The notes under the pieces were generated by a model that saw only the letters and a list, made by a program, of their open reading frames with translations, ran no database searches and was not told the DNA's origin. Shown here one piece after another: positions 28,104 to 36,741 of a stretch of DNA of 64,000 bases. How positions within the stretch are numbered: the first letter of the stretch is position 1; every line of letters starts with the position of its first letter. A program made the translations under genes and the position numbers. This DNA comes from an uncultured Clostridia bacterium (GTDB lineage Bacteria > Bacillota > Clostridia > Peptostreptococcales > Anaerovoracaceae): contig CAKQMV010000002.1 of the NCBI GenBank assembly GCA_934255135.1, positions 105,822 through 169,821 on the forward strand, read 5' to 3'.

Positions 28104-28868
28104 TTATTTATTAGCCTTATCTCTTGCAATCAGCGCTGCACCATATGCACCAGCGTATCTGCCATGTTCCATTGGAAGAACTCGTGCATTTAGCTTGTCT
28201 GAAAGAATAGATGCGAAGAATTCGTTAGCACTAAGACCACCTGTTACGATTACAGTATCCTGAATGGACTTTCTCTGTACGAGAGTTGCAACCTTCTGTG
28301 CTACAGAGTCAATAACTCCGGCAGCGATATTTTCACGCTCTCTGCCCTCTCCCATGTAGTTGATTACCTCAGATTCTGCGAAAACAGTACAGAGTGAACT
28401 TATAGGAAGCGCCTTGCCTGTAGTTGCAAGATCAAATAGCTCCTCTATTGTAAGACCGAGTCTGTTGGCCATAACCTCGATAAACTTACCTGTACCTGCT
28501 GCACACTTATCATTCATGAGGAAGTCAACAGTTCTTCCGTTCATTACATCTATGTACTTGGTATCCTGGCCTCCGATATCTATGATTGTACAGTTCTTGC
28601 CGATCATCTCGTAGCCTCCACGGCCGTGACAAGTAATCTCGGTGACAACTGAATCTGCATACTCAACAGAAATTCTTCCATATCCAGTTGCTATAATCTT
28701 GCAGTTATCTAAGCCTCCATCAAGCTTCTCAAGCTCCTCCCTGATAATGCCTGCAGTAATCTTGCTGTTCCATCCTGTAGGAAGAACCTTGAAATCAGGT
28801 GCTCCGTCCTCAGGAAGAACGCAAACCTTTGATGCAGTTGATCCGATATCAATTCCAATGTAATTCAT
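28104..28868 (-). CDS. 2-hydroxyacyl-CoA dehydratase activase (HgdC/YjiL-like)
   Basis: ATP-driven electron-transfer protein that reduces its partner iron-sulfur enzyme. The 254 residues contain the ASKHA-fold motifs GIDIGSTASKV and IIDIGGQDTKYI. The two cysteines that jointly bind a [4Fe-4S] cluster across the dimer lie in NDKCAAGTGKFIE and SSLCTVFAES. It is the last gene of a set with an HgdB-like protein and DUF3343, and lies behind an internal terminator, so it may be made in smaller amounts than its target. Confidence 0.92.
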   Translation of the reverse strand: MNYIGIDIGSTASKVCVLPEDGAPDFKVLPTGWNSKITAGIIREELEKLDGGLDNCKIIATGYGRISVEYADSVVTEITCHGRGGYEMIGKNCTIIDIGGQDTKYIDVMNGRTVDFLMNDKCAAGTGKFIEVMANRLGLTIEELFDLATTGKALPISSLCTVFAESEVINYMGEGRERENIAAGVIDSVAQKVATLVQRKSIQDTVIVTGGLSANEFFASILSDKLNARVLPMEHGRYAGAYGAALIARDKANK

Positions 28869-28884
28869 CTTGTACCTCAGTTAC

Positions 28885-29136
28885 CTAGCCATAACGATGG
28901 CGCGTGTTGTCAAAAGTGTTGTCGAGTGCTTCGATGCTCAGATGCTCTAGCGGATTGTCCGATAGGTAGCTGCGTATCCCGTCAATCTCTTCTTCGAGTG
29001 CAAGTAACGAAACACCACAGCATACACTGAGCTCACGAGGGGTTGGAGAAATTCTGACCTTGAAGCCCTCTTTCTTCAGTGACGAATACATCGCCATGCT
29101 GTCAGTATGATTCTTGAAAAGAATATAGTAATTCAT
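28885..29136 (-). CDS. DUF3343 family protein
   Basis: A small protein of 83 residues with a Cys-Cys-Gly motif (LSVCCGVSLL), the hallmark of DUF3343, annotated in databases as a putative Se/S carrier-like domain. The start MNYYILFKNH follows AGGGAG, right after the terminator T-run; a longer frame passes through that hairpin and is rejected. It lies 16 bases before the activase. Its role here is unknown; sulfur or electron handling for cluster assembly is a guess. Confidence 0.8.
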   Translation of the reverse strand: MNYYILFKNHTDSMAMYSSLKKEGFKVRISPTPRELSVCCGVSLLALEEEIDGIRSYLSDNPLEHLSIEALDNTFDNTRHRYG

Positions 29137-29149
29137 CTCGTATCTCCCT

Positions 29150-29176
29150 AAAAAAGGTGGCCTTAGCCAGGCCACC
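29150..29176 (-). terminator. Strong hairpin between the HgdB-like gene and DUF3343
   Basis: On the minus strand GGTGGCCT pairs perfectly with AGGCCACC around a 5-base loop, followed by T6. It is inside the gene set, so it likely causes partial termination and lowers expression of DUF3343 and the activase relative to the HgdB-like gene. Confidence 0.85.
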
Positions 29177-29210
29177 AACTGCTAAAACTAGCATACATAT
29201 ATTAGAAGGA

Positions 29211-30479
29211 TTATGCAAGAGTCTCTACGAAGGCCTCAACTCTTGTTTTGATCTGTGAAGCATCTGTATCTGTGTAATCTGTCTCGATTCCAAGAACTCT
29301 GATGCCTGCCTCGTTCAGTCTCTGCTCAAGAGTGTATCCCTCGATATCGTATGTCTGACAGAATTTAAGGTTAACATCGATAACTCCATCAACCTTGTAC
29401 TCCTTAGCAAGTCTGATAACGTCATCAAATCTTCCCTCGTTAGGAGTGAAGCATGCGCAGTTGATACCCATGTATCTGTCTGCAATGTTCTGAATCATCT
29501 CATCGATAGTCTCACCTGACTCGTCAACCTGGTTCTCAAAGTAACGAGTTCCTGTGCAAGTCTCCTCACATACAACAACAGCACCTGAAGTCTCAACGAT
29601 GTTATGCATCTTCCAGTTAGGAATAGCCATTGGAGTTCCGGAGATAAGAATTCTCTTAGCACCAGGAGCAACATCTACGCCATCTGCAACTCTCTGATCC
29701 AGCTCGTCGCAGAGGATGTTAACCATCTTAGTGAATCTCTCAGGATCATCATAGTATGCAATCTGTGAAACGAGAAGAGTGTCAGCACCGCTGATTGGAG
29801 CCTTCTCATTCTTTCTGAGATCATAAAGTCTCTGAAGAGCAGCTCTCTTAGCATTGATAACCTTGATCTTCTCAGCAAGCTTCTCAGGAGTAACCTTGTT
29901 TCCAGTAAGCTCCTCGGCGATTCCCATAAGGTCCTTAACCTCCTCAGCCCACTTCTTAAGATCCTTAGGTCTCTTCATCTGTGGAAGGTCCATGATGTGC
30001 ATTGGAACATCAGTTCCAAGAATCTCATATGCCTTCTTCTTACCGTCACAAGTGTTCTCGCCGATATAAATGTCAGCAAGTCTATAGAATGGACAAGTTC
30101 TGTCAAATCTTGCACCAAGCATTGCCTTGATTAGAGGACAAGTGTTAGCAGGAAGATATCTCTCACCGCCAGGAACCCAGAACTGTGAACCAGCGCAAAG
30201 ACCTGTAGCGATTCCGCCAGCAGCAATAATAACCTCATCAGGTACGAAAGCGCAGAAAGTTCCGAATACCTTACCGCCCTTCTCTCTGAACTCAACAAGC
30301 TCAGCAGGTCTTAAACCGTGAACATCTGCAAGAACCATGTCAAAATAGTCCATATGCTCAGGTCTGTTCTCCTGTGACATAAATACATCGCCAATAGCAC
30401 CTGGAAGTACTGCACAAAGCTGGTCGTGCATCTTAAGATTCATTCCAAGGTCGCCCCACATTTTCTGATTGTCAGCCAT
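29211..30479 (-). CDS. 2-hydroxyacyl-CoA dehydratase family protein, double-cubane-cluster-like
   Basis: HgdB-family iron-sulfur protein of 422 residues. Cysteines in GTFCAFVPDE, ANTCPLIKA, RTCPFYRL, CEETCTGTRYF and NCACFTPNEGRF suit cluster binding. Only one such subunit is present; true dehydratases need two plus a CoA-transferase. This matches the single-subunit branch (YjiM and the double-cubane cluster protein of Carboxydothermus), which works with its own activase. The reaction is unknown. The second of two ATGs (30479) has the better spacing from AAAGGAG; the first is at 30485. Confidence 0.85.
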   Translation of the reverse strand: MADNQKMWGDLGMNLKMHDQLCAVLPGAIGDVFMSQENRPEHMDYFDMVLADVHGLRPAELVEFREKGGKVFGTFCAFVPDEVIIAAGGIATGLCAGSQFWVPGGERYLPANTCPLIKAMLGARFDRTCPFYRLADIYIGENTCDGKKKAYEILGTDVPMHIMDLPQMKRPKDLKKWAEEVKDLMGIAEELTGNKVTPEKLAEKIKVINAKRAALQRLYDLRKNEKAPISGADTLLVSQIAYYDDPERFTKMVNILCDELDQRVADGVDVAPGAKRILISGTPMAIPNWKMHNIVETSGAVVVCEETCTGTRYFENQVDESGETIDEMIQNIADRYMGINCACFTPNEGRFDDVIRLAKEYKVDGVIDVNLKFCQTYDIEGYTLEQRLNEAGIRVLGIETDYTDTDASQIKTRVEAFVETLA

Positions 30480-30614
30480 AACCATAATCTCCTTTATACA
30501 TAATTAAAAAGAATTAACCAAGACAAATGTAACACATCAAGAGCCTCAAATTTCTAATAATAATTTCACATAGAATTTATCAATATCCGAGTGCATATAT
30601 AAAGGAAAATACAG

Positions 30615-30620
30615 TATAAT
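30615..30620 (+). promoter_or_regulatory. -10 box of the cvpA promoter, leaderless type
   Basis: TATAAT lies only 6 bases before the cvpA ATG, and no ribosome binding site fits between. Transcription would start at or next to the A of the ATG. No convincing -35 box is seen. Confidence 0.5.
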
Positions 30621-30626
30621 CTGACT

Positions 30627-31259
30627 ATGATTTTAGATGTGGCAGTAATAGGAATATTTACAATATCGACCATCGCGGGCAAAAGACATGGTTTTCTCGA
30701 GACAATTCTCCGTCTCGGCATGCTCGTTTTGAGCCTTGTCTGTGGTGTGATGTTTACGGAGTCCGTTGCGGACTGGCTCTGTGTAATGGATATGGACAGC
30801 ATTCTCAGGGAGAGGCTGTCAGAATATGCAATGAATGGACAGATAAATCCAGCCTCTCTGATTCCGGGAGAGATTGGAGAAACTCTTACTGAGATTACAG
30901 ACTCCACCCTCACAACCTCTGTGCGAAGTCTTGCTAACATAATCGTTACGACGACAGCATTTATGATAATTGTCATAATTGTAAGCATCTTTGCAAGATG
31001 GCTCAGGAAGAAGCTTCACAAGAGCAAGCTTGAGAAAGGGGTAATTGGAACAGTTGATGATGGAGTTGGACTGATGATAGGAGCACTCAAGGGTGTGATT
31101 CTTGTGTGCTTGTTTCTGGCGTTCCTCCTACCTATCACCGGAATCTTCGTGCCGGACAGAATCAACGAAGTAAGTGAGCTTCTGAATAGATCATATATAG
31201 CTGGATATGTTTATGATATTAATCCCCTGCTCGGTTTTATGCGTAAATTAAACCTCTAA
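30627..31259 (+). CDS. CvpA family membrane protein
   Basis: A 210-residue protein with four hydrophobic segments (about 1-20, 27-45, 90-115, 150-170), the layout of the CvpA/colicin V production family. The function is not established. It precedes tadA by 73 bases. The -10 box abuts the start codon, so the message may be leaderless. Confidence 0.8.
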   Translation: MILDVAVIGIFTISTIAGKRHGFLETILRLGMLVLSLVCGVMFTESVADWLCVMDMDSILRERLSEYAMNGQINPASLIPGEIGETLTEITDSTLTTSVRSLANIIVTTTAFMIIVIIVSIFARWLRKKLHKSKLEKGVIGTVDDGVGLMIGALKGVILVCLFLAFLLPITGIFVPDRINEVSELLNRSYIAGYVYDINPLLGFMRKLNL

Positions 31260-31294
31260 AAAGCCTTTTAAACCGTGAAACACAGGTGTTATGC

Positions 31295-31323
31295 TTGAAG
31301 GTATGTACTATATATGATACAAT
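31295..31323 (+). promoter_or_regulatory. tadA promoter, near-leaderless
   Basis: TTGAAG (31295-31300) and TACAAT (31318-31323) are 17 bases apart. Only 9 bases separate the -10 box from the tadA ATG, leaving a leader of about 2-3 bases and no ribosome binding site. Confidence 0.6.
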
Positions 31324-31332
31324 TACTCGGAT

Positions 31333-31839
31333 ATGGTAGAAACTATACTAAATTACTCAGCTTCTGATGATTTTTTCATGCAGGAAGCCATTGCAGAAGC
31401 AATGAGGGCACCGTTATACGGCGAGGTTCCGGTAGGAGCAGTAATCGTAAGAAATGGTGAAATTATAGCGAGAGCACACAATCTCGTGGAGACAGAGAAG
31501 GCATCATCAGCACATGCGGAGATGGTTGCCATTGCAAGAGCTGAAGAGGCGCTTGGAGCAAAGTGGCTTTCAGGATGCACTCTTTATGTAACTCTGGAAC
31601 CCTGTTCAATGTGTGCAGGTGCGATGGTTCTGGCAAGAATAGACAGACTCTGCTATGGGGCGGATGATCCTAAGAACGGAGCTTGCGGATCAGTGCTGGA
31701 TGTGACGGGCAATGCTTCGTTAAATCACAGTATTGAAGTAATCAGGGGAATACGAGGAACTGAATGCGGCGGGCTTCTGTCAGACTTTTTCAGAAGAAGA
31801 CGTGAAGAGAATGCCGCTTTAAAGAAGAAGAATCAATAA
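31333..31839 (+). CDS. tadA: tRNA-specific adenosine deaminase
   Basis: Converts the wobble adenosine of tRNA-Arg(ACG) to inosine. The 168 residues carry the zinc deaminase motifs HAEMVAIARA and TLEPCSMCAGAMVLARI, and the substrate-loop sequence LNHSIEVIRG. The small SRP RNA that often follows tadA in Firmicutes is not found here. Translation seems to start without a leader. Confidence 0.95.
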   Translation: MVETILNYSASDDFFMQEAIAEAMRAPLYGEVPVGAVIVRNGEIIARAHNLVETEKASSAHAEMVAIARAEEALGAKWLSGCTLYVTLEPCSMCAGAMVLARIDRLCYGADDPKNGACGSVLDVTGNASLNHSIEVIRGIRGTECGGLLSDFFRRRREENAALKKKNQ

Positions 31840-31871
31840 AATAATTAATGATAACCGGAGGAATTATTCTA

Positions 31872-32651
31872 ATGAAGAGAAAAGGGTTAATCGCAGTACT
31901 TGCTGCAGTAATGGTAATGGCATGCTCTGTTATGAGCTTTGCAGGCACTGGCGAGCTTAAGCTGTTATCGTCATATCCTAAGGATGGACAGAAGAACACT
32001 TCTATGGAGAATGTAGGTGTTAAGCTTCGTTTCAGTAATGATGTTAACAAGAAGTCTGTAAGAACTACTAATACAAAGTATGTTCACCTCGTAGATGAAG
32101 ACGGCAAGGCTGTTCCATCAGAGGTGCTGTTCAGCGATAAGGACGGCAAGCTTGTACTCGTACTTGCTGATACAACTAAGTACACAGTTAAGAACAATTC
32201 AGAGTACACAGTTAAGATTGATCCAAGCTTTGCTGATAACGATGGAAACACTCTTGCAAGTGAGACTAAGATTACATTCAAGACTTATAACCAGAGAATG
32301 AATAACTTCGTTAACATGGCTATGATGGTTGTTATGTTCGGCGGTATCATGGTTGTTACAATGAAGCAGCAGAAGGAGAAGGAAGCTGAGAACAACGGCA
32401 ATAACAAACAGCAGAACCACGAGGCAGCCTTCAATCCTTATAAGGAAGCTAAGAGAACAGGCAAGACTGTTCAGGAAGTAATCGAAGAAGAGAATAAGCG
32501 TCAGGAGAAACTTACGAAGAAGAACAAGAAGAAGGGAATCAGCACACCTTCTAATAAGAAAGAGAAGATCATCTGCGCAGATTATCTGACTAACGTATAT
32601 CACGTACACGCACCTGCGCCAATTCACAAGAAGCGTAAGGGCAGCAATTAA
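31872..32651 (+). CDS. Membrane-anchored SbsA-type Ig-like domain protein
   Basis: A 259-residue protein of unknown role. It has an N-terminal signal peptide (about 1-24, ending SFAG), one bacterial Ig-like domain of the SbsA/Big_5 type (about 25-135, with SYPKDGQKN and LRFSNDV), a single membrane segment at about 143-163, and a Lys/Glu/Asn-rich cytoplasmic tail ending in HVHAPAPIHKKRKGSN. The start follows GGAGG by 10 bases. Ig-like domains are more often on secreted or S-layer proteins than on a short protein with a long cytoplasmic tail. Confidence 0.75.
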   Translation: MKRKGLIAVLAAVMVMACSVMSFAGTGELKLLSSYPKDGQKNTSMENVGVKLRFSNDVNKKSVRTTNTKYVHLVDEDGKAVPSEVLFSDKDGKLVLVLADTTKYTVKNNSEYTVKIDPSFADNDGNTLASETKITFKTYNQRMNNFVNMAMMVVMFGGIMVVTMKQQKEKEAENNGNNKQQNHEAAFNPYKEAKRTGKTVQEVIEEENKRQEKLTKKNKKKGISTPSNKKEKIICADYLTNVYHVHAPAPIHKKRKGSN

Positions 32652-32671
32652 TTGAACATGTCAGCTGATAA

Positions 32672-32709
32672 CAGAAGTGTCTTCCGTTAGGAATGACATT
32701 TCTGTTTTT
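32672..32709 (+). terminator. Terminator after the Ig-like gene
   Basis: CAGAAGTGTC-TTCC pairs with GGAATGACATTTCTG (one bulge, one G-T pair) and is followed by T5. It runs up to 20 bases before the ispE start. Confidence 0.75.
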
Positions 32710-32728
32710 GCAAAAGAGGAATATGCGA

Positions 32729-33646
32729 ATGAATTCGATAACTTTAAACGCATATGCGAAGATAAATTTGTCGCTTGAGATAATCGGGCGAAGACCGAAC
32801 GGCTATCACGATATAGATTCTGTGATGCAGGGAATAAGCCTCTGCGATGTTATTACGGTTAGTGACAACGAAGAAGGTGAATTAATCTGCAGCTTCGAAG
32901 GTGTGAAGCTTTATATGTCATCTGATTCAAACGAAATGCCATTTGATGAGAGTAACCTTGCAATTAAGGGACTTAAAGCAGTAATCAGAGAAGCGAAGTG
33001 CAGAAGCATTACACTTCCGGAAGCAATAGCAGTTCGCATTGATAAGAGACTTCCTGTCGCAGCGGGAATTGCCGGTGGAAGCGGAAATGCAGCGGGAGCG
33101 ATGCTCGGAGCGAACGCTCTTTTGGACGAAGCATTCTCTCTTATGGAACTTATGGACATTGGAACAGGAGTTGGTGCAGATGTACCCTTCTCCATTCTTA
33201 TGAACGCCGCGAGAAACAGAGAATTTCTGATGAAGCTGAGCGGCATTGATGATGCGTCTGTATCGGCTAGAGCTACAGGCATTGGTGAGATTCTCGTGAG
33301 GACAGAGCCTGTTAAGATGTCGATAATTATGGCGAATCCGGGAATCGGAGTTTCAACTAAGGAAGTGTACGAAGCAATAGATTCTGAAGAGGAACGCATT
33401 CCTGAGAGAGGGCTGTTCTTCAACAGAATGGAAGAATATACATTGGAAGCGTATCCGGAAGCATCGGAGCTTAAGTCTGAGATGTCAAAGCATCTTAGAG
33501 CTGATAAGATTCTGATGAGCGGAAGCGGACCGACAATTGTTGCTTATTATGAGAGCATCAAGGTAGCGGAAGAGGATTATTCAAGGGTTGGCAGCTGGCT
33601 TAAGGCTGGCTGGAGAGCATGGCTCGGAGTTACAGGAGAGGAATAA
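32729..33646 (+). CDS. ispE: 4-diphosphocytidyl-2-C-methyl-D-erythritol kinase
   Basis: GHMP kinase of the non-mevalonate isoprenoid pathway. The 305 residues contain AYAKINLSLEI, RPNGYHDIDS, and the phosphate loop PVAAGIAGGSGNAAGAM; GVGADVPFS is also conserved, and the C-terminal SGSGPTIVAYY closes the site. The start MNSITLNAYAK is 9 bases after GAGG; ATG 32723 is the alternative. It directly abuts the GntR gene. Confidence 0.94.
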   Translation: MNSITLNAYAKINLSLEIIGRRPNGYHDIDSVMQGISLCDVITVSDNEEGELICSFEGVKLYMSSDSNEMPFDESNLAIKGLKAVIREAKCRSITLPEAIAVRIDKRLPVAAGIAGGSGNAAGAMLGANALLDEAFSLMELMDIGTGVGADVPFSILMNAARNREFLMKLSGIDDASVSARATGIGEILVRTEPVKMSIIMANPGIGVSTKEVYEAIDSEEERIPERGLFFNRMEEYTLEAYPEASELKSEMSKHLRADKILMSGSGPTIVAYYESIKVAEEDYSRVGSWLKAGWRAWLGVTGEE

Positions 33647-34327
33647 TTGGATATCATGAATTTTGAGAAGAAATCACAGAAACCATTAAAGGAACTTGTG
33701 TATCTTGAGCTTAAGCATAAGATTCTGACTGGTGAGATTCCATCACAGACAAGACTGATGGAGGTTGAGCTTTCTGAGAAGCTTAATGTCAGCAGAACAC
33801 CTGTAAGGGAGGCTATCAGGAGACTTACTGATGATGGTCTGGTTCAGATGGAAGCCAGAAAGGGTGCTTATGTTGCGAAGATTTCCATTAAGGAAATGCT
33901 CGACGTATTTGAGATAAGGGAAGATATGGAAGGATTCTGCGCTTATCTTGCAGCAATAAGAAGCACTCCAGAAGAGAAGGCTGCGCTTAGGGAGCTCGCC
34001 GAGGGCTATGAGCTTGCTTGCGAGAGAAAGGATAAGATGGAGATTATCAGATATGATGAGGAAATCCATAATTATATCGTTTCGTGCTGCAACAATGAGA
34101 CACTTAAACAGCTTGTTAACTATGTGCAGGAACTGTCCCTGCGATTCAGATATCTGTATTATGAAGATGACAGCCGATACATGGATACGTCCCAGCAGCA
34201 CATTCGTCTGATTGAAGCCATCGAGAATGGCGATGCTGATAAGGCGAGAAAGCTGGCTGATCAGCACGTAAGAGCTATTCGAGAGTTCGTATATAATCTT
34301 AGAAAGACTCTTGAAGATGCTGATTAA
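33647..34327 (+). CDS. GntR family transcriptional regulator (FadR/FCD type)
   Basis: A 226-residue regulator. The N-terminal winged helix (about 8-75) has LMEVELSEKLNVSRTPVREAIRRL, cut here by context only; the C-terminal all-helical FCD domain (about 80-220) has histidines in HNYIV, QQHIRLIEA and DQHVRAI that bind a metal in this subfamily. The TTG at 33647 directly follows the ispE stop and is 5 bases after GGAGAGG; ATG 33656 is the alternative. Its targets are not evident. Confidence 0.88.
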   Translation: MDIMNFEKKSQKPLKELVYLELKHKILTGEIPSQTRLMEVELSEKLNVSRTPVREAIRRLTDDGLVQMEARKGAYVAKISIKEMLDVFEIREDMEGFCAYLAAIRSTPEEKAALRELAEGYELACERKDKMEIIRYDEEIHNYIVSCCNNETLKQLVNYVQELSLRFRYLYYEDDSRYMDTSQQHIRLIEAIENGDADKARKLADQHVRAIREFVYNLRKTLEDAD

Positions 34328-34365
34328 TTTGTAATGAAATAGTGCATAAATATGCAGTAAATAAG

Positions 34366-34391
34366 AAAGAGGGATCTGATGATCCCTCTTT
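34366..34391. terminator. Bidirectional terminator
   Basis: AAAGAGGGATC pairs perfectly with GATCCCTCTTT around TGAT, between the converging GntR and pepT genes. Confidence 0.85.
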
Positions 34392-34434
34392 CGAAGTTAT
34401 AAAAGCATTTATAAATATTTGCTATTATGAAATT

Positions 34435-35640
34435 TTAAGCAAATAGCTTGAGAAGCTCGATAACAACCTTAACGGTTCTATCCATTGCCTCAGCAGTGAT
34501 ATGCTCGTAAGGTCCGTGGAACTGGCTTGCACCTGTGCCAAGGTTAGGACAAGGAAGACCCATGAAGCTTAGCTTAGCGCCGTCTGTACCACCTCTTAGA
34601 GGAACTGATACTGGCTCCTGGCCGGCATTTCTCTGTGCCTGCATAGCGTTCTCAGTGCAGAGAGGGTGATCCTTAAGGATGTTGTGCATGTTGTAGTACT
34701 GGTCCTTGATATCGCATACAACTCTGCCCTCACCGTACTTCTCATTCATATACTTGGCAACGTGCTCCATCATCTCCTTGCGGTGCTCGAACTTAGCAGT
34801 ATCGAAATCTCTGATGATGTATGAAATTGTTGCTTCACCAACTCCGCCTGACATTGATGTGAGGTGGAAGAAGCCCTCGAAGCCTTCAGTGTGCTCAGGA
34901 CGATCAGCTCTTGGAAGTAGTCCATCGAACTCCATAGCGAGGAGTGATGCGTTAATCATTACGCCCTTCGCTGAACCAGGGTGGTTGTTCTCACCTGTGA
35001 ACTTGATTGTAGCTGCAGCAGCATTGAATGTGTTGCACTCTACTTCATTTTCGAACTCACCGTCAAGTGTATAAGCATACTTAGCAGCAAACTTCTCAAG
35101 ATCGAAGTTCTCGCATCCTCTGCCGATTTCTTCATCAGGTGTGAATGCAATACAGATAGGACCATGCTCGAATGTGTCCTTAAGCTCAACGACAGTCATA
35201 ATTTCAGCGATTCCTGCCTTATCATCAGCACCAAGGATAGTTGATCCGTCTGATGTGATAAGAGTCTCGCCGATTCTATCCTTAAGACGTGGGAATGCCT
35301 TTGGTGAAAGAACAAGGCCACTCTCACCGAGTACGATGTCAGAACCGTCATAGTTCTCGTGAATCTGTGCCTTTACAGGAAGGTCATTGAAATCTGCAGT
35401 ATCCATGTGAGCAATAAGTCCTATAGGAGTAGCATCCTCGTGACCTGGTGTTGCAGGAATGTGTCCATATACATAGCAGAACTTGTCACAAGAAGCGTCT
35501 TCTACGCCTAGTGACTTAAGCTCTTCAACAAGTGCCTCTGCCAGTGGGAACTGGTTTTCGCTTGAAGGAGAAGCTGTGCTGTTCTCATCACTTCTTGTAT
35601 GGAATGTAACGTAGTGAAGTAATCTCTCGTATGCTTTCAT
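34435..35640 (-). CDS. pepT: Peptidase T (tripeptide aminopeptidase)
   Basis: Zinc aminopeptidase of the M20B family that frees the N-terminal residue of tripeptides in the cytoplasm. The 401 residues show GLIAHMDTADF, ILGADDKAGIAEI, TPDEEIGRG and PLRGGTDGAKLSFMG, which hold the metal ligands and catalytic residues. AAGGAG precedes the ATG. It is transcribed alone, divergent from the second YitT gene. Confidence 0.95.
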   Translation of the reverse strand: MKAYERLLHYVTFHTRSDENSTASPSSENQFPLAEALVEELKSLGVEDASCDKFCYVYGHIPATPGHEDATPIGLIAHMDTADFNDLPVKAQIHENYDGSDIVLGESGLVLSPKAFPRLKDRIGETLITSDGSTILGADDKAGIAEIMTVVELKDTFEHGPICIAFTPDEEIGRGCENFDLEKFAAKYAYTLDGEFENEVECNTFNAAAATIKFTGENNHPGSAKGVMINASLLAMEFDGLLPRADRPEHTEGFEGFFHLTSMSGGVGEATISYIIRDFDTAKFEHRKEMMEHVAKYMNEKYGEGRVVCDIKDQYYNMHNILKDHPLCTENAMQAQRNAGQEPVSVPLRGGTDGAKLSFMGLPCPNLGTGASQFHGPYEHITAEAMDRTVKVVIELLKLFA

Positions 35641-35726
35641 GTTTATATCTCCTTACATAAATTAGTTTAAAAACATAACTCAATGATACATTATTTATTT
35701 AAAATTTCAACATAGGAGGGTTTATT

Positions 35727-36635
35727 ATGAATTCAAAGAAGAAATTTCTGATGGATGCCGGGCAGATTGTAATCGGTAATGCGATGAGCGCTTTTGCGAT
35801 TGCATGCTTTGCCCTACCATATGACATGGTAGTTTCAGGACTGTCTGGTGTGGGAAGAATGTTTAACGTATTCTTCGGTATCAGTGTTACAGGCACTGTT
35901 ACAGCTTTCAATGCAGCGCTGTTTATCATAGGATTTATAATGCTGGGTAAGAAGTTCGCACTTAACACGATCGTAGGCACTGTAACATTCCCACTCTTCC
36001 TGGGAATTTTTACGAATGCAACAATGCTTCATCACCTTGTAGATGATCCACTCCTCGCTGCAATCTGTGCGGGTGTAATCGATGGTATAGGTCTTGGACT
36101 TATTATCAGAGTAGGAGGATCAACAGGAGGAATCGACGTTCCACCAATTATTCTTAATAAGAAGTTTGGTGTTAAGGTAGCTCCCATGATGATGGCTATT
36201 GATATCGGTATCTTTATCATGCAGCTACCAGTTACAAAGACTAACGGAATCATCCTCGGAATTCTCTATACAGGAATTTACTCAATCATGATGAATAAGA
36301 TGATTGTAATGAACCAGGGTGGTGTTCAGTCACTTATCTTCAGTGATAAGTCGCACGAGATAAACGAGGCGCTTCTCCAGATCGGTTATGGAACATCAAT
36401 TGTTCATATGACGAGTGGATATCTTCAGGAGCCTAAGGATGTAATTCTGTGTGTATCAAGCTCAAGAACACATGCTAAGGTTAAGAGAACTGCACTTGAT
36501 ATCGATCCAAATGCATTTATTTCAGTAAGCAGTGTAAGTGAGGTAAATGGTAACGGATTCACTCACTGGTTTATGGATGAGGATTATGTTAAGACTGTAG
36601 CTGATAGATCACATGGTGCTGATTTAGCTAAATAG
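35727..36635 (+). CDS. YitT family membrane protein (second copy)
   Basis: A 302-residue membrane protein with about six hydrophobic segments (residues 10-200) and a C-terminal DUF2179 domain. The family loop reads GGSTGGIDVPPIILNKKFG. It differs clearly from the copy at 15498, which argues against a recent duplication. AGGAGG precedes the ATG. The transported substrate is unknown. Confidence 0.88.
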   Translation: MNSKKKFLMDAGQIVIGNAMSAFAIACFALPYDMVVSGLSGVGRMFNVFFGISVTGTVTAFNAALFIIGFIMLGKKFALNTIVGTVTFPLFLGIFTNATMLHHLVDDPLLAAICAGVIDGIGLGLIIRVGGSTGGIDVPPIILNKKFGVKVAPMMMAIDIGIFIMQLPVTKTNGIILGILYTGIYSIMMNKMIVMNQGGVQSLIFSDKSHEINEALLQIGYGTSIVHMTSGYLQEPKDVILCVSSSRTHAKVKRTALDIDPNAFISVSSVSEVNGNGFTHWFMDEDYVKTVADRSHGADLAK

Positions 36636-36653
36636 AACATATAAACACAAACA

Positions 36654-36700
36654 AAGAACCCGGCTGATGGAGATTATTTCTCTATCAGCCGGGTTCTTCT
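36654..36700. terminator. Bidirectional terminator
   Basis: AAGAACCCGGCTGAT pairs with ATCAGCCGGGTTCTT, extended by GAGA/TCTC, between the converging YitT and htrA genes. Confidence 0.9.
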
Positions 36701-36741
36701 AATATTAAAAAGGAGTTTTATGAAATTGGAATTTGTATAAT

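Noticed and set aside
31840..31871. SRP RNA gene next to tadA
   Set aside because: The gap before the Ig-like gene is only 32 bases and holds just a ribosome binding site; no SRP GGAA/GNAR loop is visible nearby.
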